Shown one piece after another: positions 34,071 to 44,600 of a DNA stretch of 64,000 nucleotides (within the stretch, counting starts at the first letter, position 1; each line of letters opens with the position of its first letter). The DNA is from Cladocopium goreaui (taxonomy: Eukaryota > Sar > Dinophyceae > Suessiales > Symbiodiniaceae). The position numbers were made by a program, and so were the translations under genes. The stretch is taken from the NCBI GenBank assembly GCA_947184155.2, contig CAMXCT020006758.1, forward strand, positions 235,001-299,000. Reading direction: 5' to 3'. Under the pieces are notes generated by a model. It ran no database searches. It was not told the origin of the DNA and saw only the letters and a list, made by a program, of their open reading frames with translations.

Positions 34071-34093
34071 CGCAAGCCGTGTTGCACATCCAC

Positions 34094-34099
34094 TCTTAT
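34094..34099. repeat. 6-bp target site duplication TCTTAT (right)
   Basis: Second copy of the TCTTAT at 30138-30143. The host repeat resumes immediately with ATTTGCTTGC. Confidence 0.85.
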
Positions 34100-34566
34100 A
34101 TTTGCTTGCAAAGATCAAAATTAAAATGGCTGTCTACTTTCTTTTGGACATACTTTTCAATGTTCGTTGGAATAATTCTCTTAAGACATGATCCAAAAGC
34201 AGCAGTGCCATTACAAAGCATAGAGTGGACTAAGGCATTTAGCCCCGCAGGCAATTCTAAGATGGTAAAGCCAAAAAGGAACCTAACATTTGGGGATGAC
34301 TTATTATAAACCTAATTATGAAGATTTTGGGTGTTGCCATATTAAATTGTATGCTTTTCATTACTTTTCCGTATGTGCCAATATCTGTCCCATTGATACC
34401 ATTCCGCGCGTGTTTCTCCTTTTTTCCCCCTTTTCTCTACACCCATTGGATTCTCCACCTCTTGGATTTCTCGACACTGTACGCTTTGCCTCACCGCTTC
34501 ACGACATTTTCTTGCCCTCTCCCCCTCTCCAGCTACAAAGAAAAAACAGGCGGAAAGGGGGTGAGG
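34100..34566. repeat. long-unit tandem repeat resumed after the insertion
   Basis: Continues the unit interrupted at 30143, including TTCGTTGGAATAATTCTCTT near 34160 and the AAGCATAGAGTGGACTAAGG block, then grades into the AAATAAAG satellite. Confidence 0.75.
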
Positions 34567-37500
34567 CTTCCCGAAAATAAAGAAAATCAAAAAAATAGAT
34601 CTTTATTGTCTTTCTTTTCTTTATTTACTTTTCCAGGTGTCCAACAGGATGAAAATTATAGAAACTAAAGATTTATTTTCTTTATTTTCTTTTTGGGGCT
34701 CCAGAAAAATAAAGAAAATGAATATGTTTTTCTTTATTTTCTTTATTTTCTTTTTAAGGCTCCAGGAAAATAAAGAAAATAAATCTTTATTTTCTTTGTT
34801 TTCTTTTTGAGGCCTCAGGAAAATAAAGAAAATAAAGAAACAAAATCTTTATTTTCTATAGATTCCATCCTGCTGGACACCTGGCAAAGTAAATAAAGAA
34901 AATCAAAAAAATAGAGAAAATAAAGAAAATAAAGATTTATTGTCTTTGTTTTCTTTATTTTCTTTTTAAGGCTCCAGGAAAATACAGAAAATAAAGAAAA
35001 TAAATCTTTATTTTCTATAGATTCCATCCTGCTGGACACCTGCAAAAGTAAATAAAGAAAATAAAGAAAATAAAGAAAATAAATCTTGATTTTCTTTATT
35101 TTCTTTATTTTCTTTTTGAGGCTCCAGGAAAATAAAGAAAATAAAGAAACATATCTTTATTTTCTATAGATTCCATCCTGCTGGACACCTGGAAAAGTAA
35201 ATAAAGAAAATAAAGAAAATAAAGAAAATATATCTTTATTTTCTTTGTCTTTTTGAGGCTTCTGGAAAATAAAGAAAATAAATCTTTATTTTCTATAGAT
35301 TCCATCCTGCTGGACACCTGGAAAAGTAAATAAAGAAAATAAAGAAAATAAAGAAAAAAAATCTTTATGTTCTTTATATTCTTTGTTGAGGCTTCAGGAA
35401 AATAAAGAAAATAAAGAAAATAAATATTTATTTTCTATAGATTCCATCCTGCTGGACACCTGGAAAAGTAAATAAAGAAAATAAAGAAAATAAAGAAAAT
35501 AAATCTTTATTTTCTTTATTTTCTTTATTTTCTTTTTGAGGCTCCAGGAAAATAAAGAAAATAATAAAAAAAAATCTTTATTTTCTATAGATTCCATCCT
35601 GCTGGACACCTGGAAAAGTAAATAAAGAAAATAAAGAAAATAAAGAAAAAAAATCTTTATTTTCTGTATTTTCTTTAGTTTCTTTCTGAGGCTCCAGGAA
35701 AATAAAGAAAATAAATCTTTATTTTCTTTATTTTCTTTTTGAGGCTTCAGGAAAATAAAGAAAATAAAGGAAAGAAATCTTTATTTTCTTTATTTTCTTT
35801 CTTTTTGAGGCTTCAGGAAAATAAAGAAAATAAAGAAAATAAATCTTTATTTTCTTTATTTTCTTTATTTACTTTTCCAGGTGTCCAGCAGGATGGAATC
35901 TATAGAAAATAAAGATTTATTGTCTTTATTTTCTTTATTTTCTTTTTGAGGCTCCAGGAAAATAAAGAAAATAAAGAAAATAAATCTTTATTTTCTTTAT
36001 TTTCTCTATTTTCTTTTTGAGGCTTCAGGAAAATAGAGAAAATAAAGAAAATAAATCTTTATTTTCTTTATTTTCTTTATTTACTTTTGAGGCTCCAGGA
36101 AAATAAAGAAAATAAAGGAAATAAATCTTTATTTTCTATAGATTCCATCGTGCTGGACACCTGGAAAAGTAAATAAAGAAAATAAAGAAAATAAAGAAAA
36201 TAAAGAAAATAAAGATTTAATTTCTTTATTTTCTTTATTTTCTTTTTGAGGCTCCAGGAAAATAAAGAAAATAAAGAAAATAAATCTTTATTTTCTTTAT
36301 TTTCTTTTTGAGGCTCCAGGAAAATAAAGAAAATAAAGAAAATAAATCTTTATTTTCTTTATATTCTTTATTTTTTTTGAGGCTTCAGGAAAATAAATAA
36401 GATAAAGAAAATAAATCTTTATTTTCTTTATTTTCTTTATTTTCTTTATTTACTTTATTTACTTTTCCAGGTGTCCAGAAGGATGGAATCTATAGAAAAT
36501 AAAGATTTATTTTCTTTATTTTCCTTATTTTCTTTTTAAGGCTCCAGGAAAATAAAGAAAATAAAGAAAATAAATCTTTATTTTCTATAGATTCCATCGT
36601 GCTGGACACCTGGAAAAGTAAATAAAGAAAATAAAGAAAATAAAGAAAATAAAGAAAATAAAGATTTAATTTCTTTATTTTCTTTATTTTCTTTTTGAGA
36701 CTCCAGGAAAATAAAGAAAATAAAGAAAATAAATCTGTATTTTCTTTATTTTTTTTATTTTCTTTTTGAGGCTCCAGGAAAATAAAGAAAATAAAGAAAA
36801 TAAATCTTTATTTTCTTTATTTTCTTTATTTTCTTTTTGAGGCTCCAGGAAAATAGAGAAAATAAAGAAAATAAATCTTTATTTTCTTTATTTTCTTTAT
36901 TTACTTTTGAGGCTCCAGGAAAATAAAGAAAATAAAGGAAATAAATCTTTATTTTCTATAGATTCCATCGTGCTGGACAACTGGAAAAGTAAATAAAGAA
37001 AATAAAGAAAATAAAGATTTAATTTCTTTATTTTCTTTATTTTCTTTTTGAGACACCAGGAAAATAAAGAAAATAAAGAAAATAAATCTTTATTTTCTTT
37101 ATTTTCTTTATTTACTTTTCCAGGTGTCCAGAAGGATGGAATCTATAGAAAATAAAGAGTTATTTTCTTTATTTTCTTTTTGAGGCTCCAGGAAAATAAA
37201 GAAAATAAAGGAAATAAATCTTTATTTTCTATAGATTCCATCGTGCTGGACAACTGGAAAAGTAAATAAAGAAAATAAAGAAAATAAAGATTTAATTTCT
37301 TTATTTTCTTTATTTTCTTTTTGAGACTCCAGGAAAATAAAGAAAATGAAGAAAATAAATCTTTATTTTCTTTATTTTCTTTTTGAGGCTCCAGGAAAAT
37401 AAAGAAAATAAAGGAAATAAATCTTTATTTTCTTTATTTTCTTTTTGAGGCTCCAGGAAAATAAAGAAAATAAAGGAAATAAATTCTTATTTTCTATAGA

Positions 37501-38510
37501 TTCCATCGTGCTGGACACCTGGAAAAGTAAATAAAGAAAATAAAGAAAATAAAGATTTAATTTCTTTATGTTCTTTATTTTCTTTTTGAGACTCCAGGAA
37601 AATAAAGAAAATAAAGAAAATAAATCTTTATTTTCTTTATTTTCTTTCTTTTCTTTTTGAGGCTCCAGGAAAATAAAGAAAATAAAGAAAATAAATCTTC
37701 ATTTTCTTTATTTTCTTTATTTTCTTTATTTTCTTTATTTTCTTTTTGAGGTTTCAGGAAAATAAAGAAAATAAAGAAAATAAATCTTTATTTTCTTTAT
37801 TTACTTTTGCAGGTGCCCAGAAGGATGGAATCTATAGAAAATAAAGATTCACTTCTTTATTTTCTTTATTTTCTTTTTAAGGCTCCAGGAAAATAAAGAA
37901 AATAAAGAAAATAAATCTTTATTTTCTTTATTTTCTTTTTGAGGCTTCAGGAAATTAAAGAAAATAAAGAAAATAAATCTTTATTTTCTTTATTTTCTTT
38001 ATTTTCTTTTTGAGGCTCCAGGAAAATAAAGAAAATAAAGAAAATAGATCTTTATTTTCTTTAATTTCTTTATTTTCTTTTTGAGGCTCCAGGAAAATAA
38101 CGAAAATAAAGAAAATAAATCTTTATTTTCTATAGATTCCATCGTGCTGGACACCTGGAAAAGTAAATAAAGAAAATAAATAAAGAAAATAAAGAAAATA
38201 AAGATTTAATTTCTTTATTTTCTTTATTTTCTTTTTGGGGCTCCAGGAAAATAAAGAAAATAAAGAAAATAAATCTTTATTTTCTTTATTTTCTTTATTT
38301 TCTTTTTGAGGCTCCAGGAAAATAAAGAAAATAAAGAAAATACATCTTTATTTTCTTTATTTTCTTTATTTTCTTTTTGAGGCTCCAGGAAAATAAAGAA
38401 AATAAAGAAAATAAATCTTTATTTTCTTTATTTTCTTTTTGAGGCTTCAGGACAATAAAGAAAATAAAGAAAATAAATATTTATTTTATATATTTTCTTG
38501 TACTTTAAAA
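34567..38510. repeat. strand-switching AAATAAAG/CTTTATTT satellite
   Basis: About 3.9 kb built from AAAATAAAGAAAATAAAG tracts, each followed by the complementary CTTTATTTTCTTTATTTTC tract, joined by GAGGCTCCAGG spacers. A second spacer, ATTCCATCCTGCTGGACACC, recurs about a dozen times. It appears inverted (GGTGTCCAGCAGGATGGAAT type) near 34635, 35877, 36466, 37121 and 37810. Every unit can form long hairpins. There is no coding potential. Confidence 0.95.
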
Positions 38511-40548
38511 TAATGAAGATTAGTAAAGGCGTCAAATAGTACAGAAAGGTCTCTCTAACATATATATATACTGATATACTATCATGATGTGTACTATCAA
38601 TACCTGTCAGCACTATGGTTTCTACTTGCTCGTGACTGAGATCTATTCGTCTGGAACCAGGCCTGGCTGATTTAAGGGACCGTCCCTTGAGCCAAGGCGC
38701 TAAAGCCACCCCATGCATCTCGGTCGTTGTCCAGAGCCCCGGCGAGCCTAGAGAACCACCAGCGACTGATCGCAGTGAGCCTAGCTGTAAAATAGATGGG
38801 ATATTCTGAAGAATCATAAGAAAGCTAATTAATTAATATATTTAATATTAATTTTGATCTAATATCATGTCAGACCACATCTAAGCATTAAAAAATATGA
38901 AAAGATGTTGATGGCTTCATATGGCTTCCATTCGCAACCGTCAAAGGTTGGGGCCTTAGGACCAGTGTAGCACTGATGAGCACCACATCTGCTTGGCATT
39001 GCATCAGCAGCAGCCAAAGGGACTCCAAGGTGACCTAGGCTGCGCGAAGTTTGGTAAAGCACAAGTGGAGAAAAGCAACCGAAAAGGAACCAGCTGTTTT
39101 TTTACATGTAAATCTTGACTTCTAGACTTACCAACCTCAAGACTTACCTCAAGACTTACCACGCCCCTGCTACTCCTCCGCCTACTATCGCCTACTGCTA
39201 CTATCACCACACCGTTCACTGACGAACAAAAACAGACCGGTTGGCAGGCAAGTCGCTAGCGCAACTGGCGAAATACTCTGATTACAAAACAAAAAAAAAC
39301 ATACCCTCAAGCCAATTGTAGAACAATTTATAACCACTCCAAAAGGGATCCCGGTGAAGAATGCGACACCCTTTCTTTATGTTCAAAGTAGGTCTGATAT
39401 CCAAGGCAGTAAGGCAGGGTCAGGCAGAATGTCCGCCATGTGTCACAACTGAATGTTTGAAGGGTAGCAGGTTTGGTAGAAACACGTTACAAAGTGTACC
39501 CATTCCAGAGTTCTGGTTCCATGGGTTCGGTTGGGACGGCTCCTTATATGTCAATCCGTAAATGTCTGTGGAATTCAGGTTTTGCAAAACTCCTGCGAGA
39601 TCAAATCCGTTGAAGATCTAAGGTCGCCACAAACAAAGTGAAATAGGAATAGGAATTCCTGATGAAGCGCTTCAAGATGAATCAACTGTCGCCAGGACAC
39701 TGCAAGAAAGACTCCAAGGAACACGAGCTGATCTTTTTTGAATTTTGAAAGGAATAGTCAGCTGTAGGACACTCGTCATAGCAAGGAGGTACAAGGAAAG
39801 AGAAAGAGGATTGCTACCAGGGCTCAGCTGAGGCTTTGTATGAGGATGGATGCGATCAAGTGCAAGGCATACAAGGAACAAGGCAACCTCGGTGCGTCCA
39901 TGAACATCATGAACCAGGACTTAGGACAACGGAGATGACAACTCAAGAGAAACTCAATCTGCTTCAGATGAAGACTTGACAAAATGATGTGAAATGGATG
40001 TTGGATGATATGGATAACACGTGTTGATGGATGACTTTGAAGCAACATGAAGCAACAGCCCTGAACTGCGGCCCAGAAACCGAGACCAGGCTCTCTTTGG
40101 AGCTGCCCCATGAGCGAATCAGATCCTTTGGAAATCCACAGCCAGGTGTTAGAAATCAAAAAGAACACGTCTCAGAGAGATTCATTCCTGATTCCCAGCG
40201 GTACTATCTCTTCTCCCCGGCCAAGTTTCTAAGAAATTAGTTGTTACAGTTTGGTGACTTGCACCATCTTGAATCTATACTATCTATAAATAAATGATCA
40301 TGAAATATCATGAATGTAAGTTCCCAACCCAAGTTGGCCTGGCCCAGTCCGCTTCAGCGAGGAAGCCAAGGACTTTGCCAAGCGTCTAAGGGACTTGCGA
40401 TGTTAGACATAGAAGATGGTTTTCGGACCACTGCAGTGGGACTCTCGTCACCTCCAGGGTCGAATTCCAAGACCAATGTAGTGCACCAACAAAGGTTGAT
40501 TTGTGTTGGGAAGGCATTGGTATTTCCACATTGTTGGACAAAAACTTT
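38511..40548. other. unique DNA, no confident gene
   Basis: A few protein-like minus-strand stretches occur, for example near 38630-38780 and 38880-39060, but no splice structure or family could be supported. Nothing else is seen. Confidence 0.35.
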
Positions 40549-40702
40549 CAATATATATATAATAATATATATATATATATTATTATATTATATTATATTA
40601 TATTGTATTGTATTATATTATATTATATTATATTATATATATATATTACATAATTATTTATATATATATATATTATACAATTATATCTATATATCTATAT
40701 AT
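40549..40702. repeat. AT-rich simple repeat (TATTA/TATA)
   Basis: TATATTATATTA runs leading directly into the GC hairpin module at 40703. Confidence 0.85.
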
Positions 40703-40740
40703 CCGCCGACCCCTGCCGACAGCAGGGGGAGCGCGTCAGA
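40703..40740 (+). repeat. GC hairpin module, copy 1
   Basis: Reads CCGCCGACCCCTGC, with a 7-bp stem CCCCTGC / GCAGGGG (40710-40728) around CGACA, then GGAGCGCGTCAGAGAAG. The same module precedes the arrays at 51 and 58 kb. Confidence 0.8.
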
Positions 40741-41113
40741 GAAGAGATGGCCAGCAACAAGTGTCGACGCGGACGAAACAAGAAGTAAGAAGCAAGAGCG
40801 AAGGATCAAAGGATAAGACGGAAGAGCGAAGGAGACATGGCAGCTCAAGACGTAAGAAGCAGAAGCAAGAGCGAAGGGGCCCGCAGGCTGGAAGACAGCC
40901 GAGACAGCTAGTTTGTTTCGGTCTGGCGAAGGCGCCGTTTGTGAGCCTTGGTGGCTGGAAGACAGCTGAGACAGATAGCGTTCTTGTAAACAGAAGCAAG
41001 AGCGAAGGGGCCTGCAGGCTGGAAGACAGCCGAGACAGCTAGTTTGTTTCGGTCTGGCGAGGGCGCCGTTTGTGAGCCTTGGTGGCTGGAAGACAGCTGA
41101 GACAGCTAGCGTT

Positions 41114-41876
41114 CTTGTAGGTTGAGAATGTTAGGGCGCCGTTTGTGAGTTTTGGCGGCTGGAAGACAGCTCAGACAGCTAGTTTTCTTGTAGGTTCAGA
41201 AAGCAACGTTAGGCAGTGGGGTCCGTGGCCCGCAGGCCTGGTCCGTCCTTCAGGGCCCTGCTGTTTGGTGTGGCGAAGGCGCCGTTTGTGAGCCTTGGCG
41301 GCTGGAAGACAGCTCAGAGAGCTAGTTTTCTTGTAGGTTCAGAAAGCAACGTTAGGCAGTGGGGGCCGTGGCCCGCAGGCCCGGTCCATCCTTCAGGGCC
41401 CTGCTGTTTTGCTGTTGTGAGGGCGCCGTTTGTGAGCCTTGTTGGCGGCTGGAAGACAGCTAGTTTTCTTGTAGGTCAGTGGGGGCCGTTGCCCGCAGGC
41501 CCGGTCGGTCCTTCAGGGCCCTGCTGTTTCGCTGTGGCGAGGGCTCTGTTTGTGAGCTTCCTTGGCGGCTGGAAGACAGCTAGTTTTCTTGAAGGTTCGG
41601 AAAGCAACGTTACGCACTGGGGGCCGTTGCTCGCAGGCCCAGTCCGTCCTTCAGGGCCCTGCTGTTTCGCTGTGGCGAGGGCGCCGTTTGTGACGGCTGG
41701 AAGACAGCTACCACAGGCTCGGTCCGTCCCTCAGGGATCTGCTGTTTCGCTGTGGCGAGGGCGCCGCTTGTGAGCCTTGTTGGCGGCTGGAAGACAGCTA
41801 GTTTTCGTGTAGGTTCAGAAAGCAACGTTAGGCAGTGGGGGCCGTTGCCCGCAGGCCCGGTCCGTCCTTCAGGGCC
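41114..41876 (+). repeat. 763-bp perfect duplication, copy 1
   Basis: Every segment compared by eye is identical to 42388-43150, offset by 1274 bp. It comprises several array units. Confidence 0.85.
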
Positions 41877-42387
41877 CTGCTGTTTCGCTGTGGCGAGGGC
41901 GCCGTTTGTGAGCCTTGTTGTCGGCTGGAAGACAGCTAGTTTTCTTGTAGGTTCAGAAAGCAACGTTAGGCACTGGGGGCCGTTGCCCGCAGGCCCGGTC
42001 CGTCCTTCCGGGCCCTGCTGTTTTCGCTGCCGCGCCTCGGTCCTCCCTCAGGCGCTTGCTGTTTCGTGGGGCGATGGGCGCCGTGTGTGAGGCTTGTTGG
42101 CGCTGGAAGACAGCTAGTTTTCGTGTAGGTTTCAGAAAGCAAACGTTAGGGCAGTGGTGCCGTGGCCCGCTCGGCCCTGTCCGTCACTTCAGGCCCTGCT
42201 GTTTCGTGTGGCGAGGGGGCGCCGTTTGTGAGCCTTGGTTTGTCGGCTGAAGACAGCTAGTTTGTCCTGGTAGGTTGTAGAAAGCAACTTTAGTCACTGG
42301 GGTCCGTTGCCCACCGCAGGCCCCAGTCCGTCCTTTCGGGCCCTGCTTGTTTTCGCTGTGGCGAGGCCTGTTTGTGAGCTTCCTTGG

Positions 42388-43150
42388 CTTGTAGGTTGAG
42401 AATGTTAGGGCGCCGTTTGTGAGTTTTGGCGGCTGGAAGACAGCTCAGACAGCTAGTTTTCTTGTAGGTTCAGAAAGCAACGTTAGGCAGTGGGGTCCGT
42501 GGCCCGCAGGCCTGGTCCGTCCTTCAGGGCCCTGCTGTTTGGTGTGGCGAAGGCGCCGTTTGTGAGCCTTGGCGGCTGGAAGACAGCTCAGAGAGCTAGT
42601 TTTCTTGTAGGTTCAGAAAGCAACGTTAGGCAGTGGGGGCCGTGGCCCGCAGGCCCGGTCCATCCTTCAGGGCCCTGCTGTTTTGCTGTTGTGAGGGCGC
42701 CGTTTGTGAGCCTTGTTGGCGGCTGGAAGACAGCTAGTTTTCTTGTAGGTCAGTGGGGGCCGTTGCCCGCAGGCCCGGTCGGTCCTTCAGGGCCCTGCTG
42801 TTTCGCTGTGGCGAGGGCTCTGTTTGTGAGCTTCCTTGGCGGCTGGAAGACAGCTAGTTTTCTTGAAGGTTCGGAAAGCAACGTTACGCACTGGGGGCCG
42901 TTGCTCGCAGGCCCAGTCCGTCCTTCAGGGCCCTGCTGTTTCGCTGTGGCGAGGGCGCCGTTTGTGACGGCTGGAAGACAGCTACCACAGGCTCGGTCCG
43001 TCCCTCAGGGATCTGCTGTTTCGCTGTGGCGAGGGCGCCGCTTGTGAGCCTTGTTGGCGGCTGGAAGACAGCTAGTTTTCGTGTAGGTTCAGAAAGCAAC
43101 GTTAGGCAGTGGGGGCCGTTGCCCGCAGGCCCGGTCCGTCCTTCAGGGCC
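42388..43150 (+). repeat. 763-bp perfect duplication, copy 2
   Basis: Matches 41114-41876. The match ends within GGGCC at 43150, where unique sequence begins. The stretch just before this copy (about 42020-42387) is a noisy version of the array with many single-base insertions. Confidence 0.85.
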
Positions 43151-44600
43151 ATGTGTTTTTGAGCGACGTCACTTGGACGTTTCACTCGGAAATTGCTGGC
43201 CATGCCCAGATGCAGCCAGTTGGACAACCAGTTGGACAAGATGAAGTCCGGAAGTAAGCCCATAACATAACATCTCAGAACCGTGTCTTGTGGATTCAAC
43301 TGCTTTCCCACTACACATCACTGTGCATTCCACCTTGCATCTCAGAAACATCAGGCATAAACAATGCAGATTAATACAACATAACATTCATGCGATCTGA
43401 TAGCTTCCGATCCATCCATGTCGAAATGCCTTACGCAAAACGCCAAGTCGCCCGGGTCTCACGGAGCCGTGGCAGAACTCGATGGATCCAAGCAGCAGCC
43501 GTGATCAACCATGATTAAGCTGCACTCTATGAATCTGAATCTGAATCATACAAATAGTTCAGATGGAATGGGGATAAAAGGACTATATTCGAAAACGGAA
43601 CTTGATTGCAAGCCCAAAAAGATGGAAACAAATAAAACTTCAAACTCTTCACTGCTCGGAAGCTCAATCGACAACGGCCCAATAAGCCCATTCTCTTCGC
43701 CACAAAAATCTGCCCAGAGCAGCGACAAGCTACACAATCTTCAAAGTTTGTATGCAAAAGGGTTCGGAACAAGTACACGTCCCGTTCCAATAGACCCAAT
43801 AGAAGTATGTCTCTGAAGAATAAAAGCATTGATATTGTACAATACTGTAGGTTCATCGCCACACTGATACTTGCGCAATCCAGGCCGTAGGCTGCAATGC
43901 TCCTACCCATTTCGTTGCTCTTGTGACTCTGTGTTTTTCGTCCATGTCAACAACCTGAGTGGTCTTCTCTCCAAGAATTTGTTCCATCTCCTTTCTGCTA
44001 GCTCTAGACACCTGTGCTCCCGAGATTAATCCGGGTTTCAACTGCGAACGCTCAACTGGAGGACTCTCAAGTGCTGCTCCTGTCATGGAAGAGTGATCAC
44101 AATGAATGGATCAGCGAGGGGTTGCAATGAATTGGTCGATCGTCTTATGGGATCCTGAACCTCCAGATTGATGACATGCATTGCCGTGATTGCAATCACC
44201 ATCTGTTGAGATAGGCAACAGAATAGAATAATCTGATACAATACAAGTCAAAGTTAGCTACTTCACACTGAGTCAACGCATTGGCTTACAGAACAAATTC
44301 ACAGGACAAGCCTCGTATTTAATGGGACAATCTATGGTTGCCTGTAGACATTACCTTAAACCAAACCATTCCTTATGACCGTTTCTCCATGACCAACAAA
44401 TTCATTTCTCGGTTATTTTCATGACACCAGCCTGCCATGCTCAAAAAGCATATGACTCTAATCTGAAAGCCGGCCTCTTTCACCTTGCCCGGCTCTTGCA
44501 AGGAGGACCGCGACCTGCGCACACGGTTTGTTGCAATGACTCCGCTAAACAGCTACTGGAGTTACATTCACAATGACTGTGCTAGAAATGGAGCCACCAA
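43151..44600. other. unique DNA, no gene seen
   Basis: Short open frames occur on both strands, none with splice sites or recognisable domains. Confidence 0.4.

Larger units (their letters stand above)
30144..34093. mobile_element. decayed polymerase/helicase DNA element, 3950 bp
   Basis: An AT-rich insertion interrupts the long-unit tandem repeat. Its limits come from comparison with the empty paralogous site near 27455 and from the 6-bp TCTTAT duplication. Both ends lead, after 33-46 bp, into self-complementary CAGCCACTC repeats in inverted orientation. The outermost bases of the two ends show only weak inverted similarity. Inside are broken coding segments on the plus strand for a divergent B-family-like DNA polymerase, a superfamily 1 helicase and a zinc-ribbon/coiled-coil tail, then AT-rich DNA and a perfect hairpin. 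Six-bp duplications, inverted ends and a self-encoded polymerase recall Polinton/Maverick and related virus-like elements, but no integrase, capsid or packaging gene is seen. It may be an internally deleted copy or a different lineage. It is dead as sequenced. Confidence 0.7.
40850..43150 (+). repeat. about 138-bp tandem array, family 1
   Basis: Units contain GGCTGGAAGACAGCTAG, GGTTCAGAAAGCAACGTTAG, CCGTCCTTCAGGGCCCTGCT and GGCGCCGTTTGTGAGCCTTG. Some units lack part of the sequence. The array is preceded by AGAAGCAAGAGCGAAGG repeats. Open frames in several phases are repeat artefacts. Confidence 0.9.

Noticed and set aside
41216..43047. Two identical 185-codon frames and related ones
   Set aside because: They lie within tandem array units and the 763-bp duplication, and equally long frames exist on the other strand.
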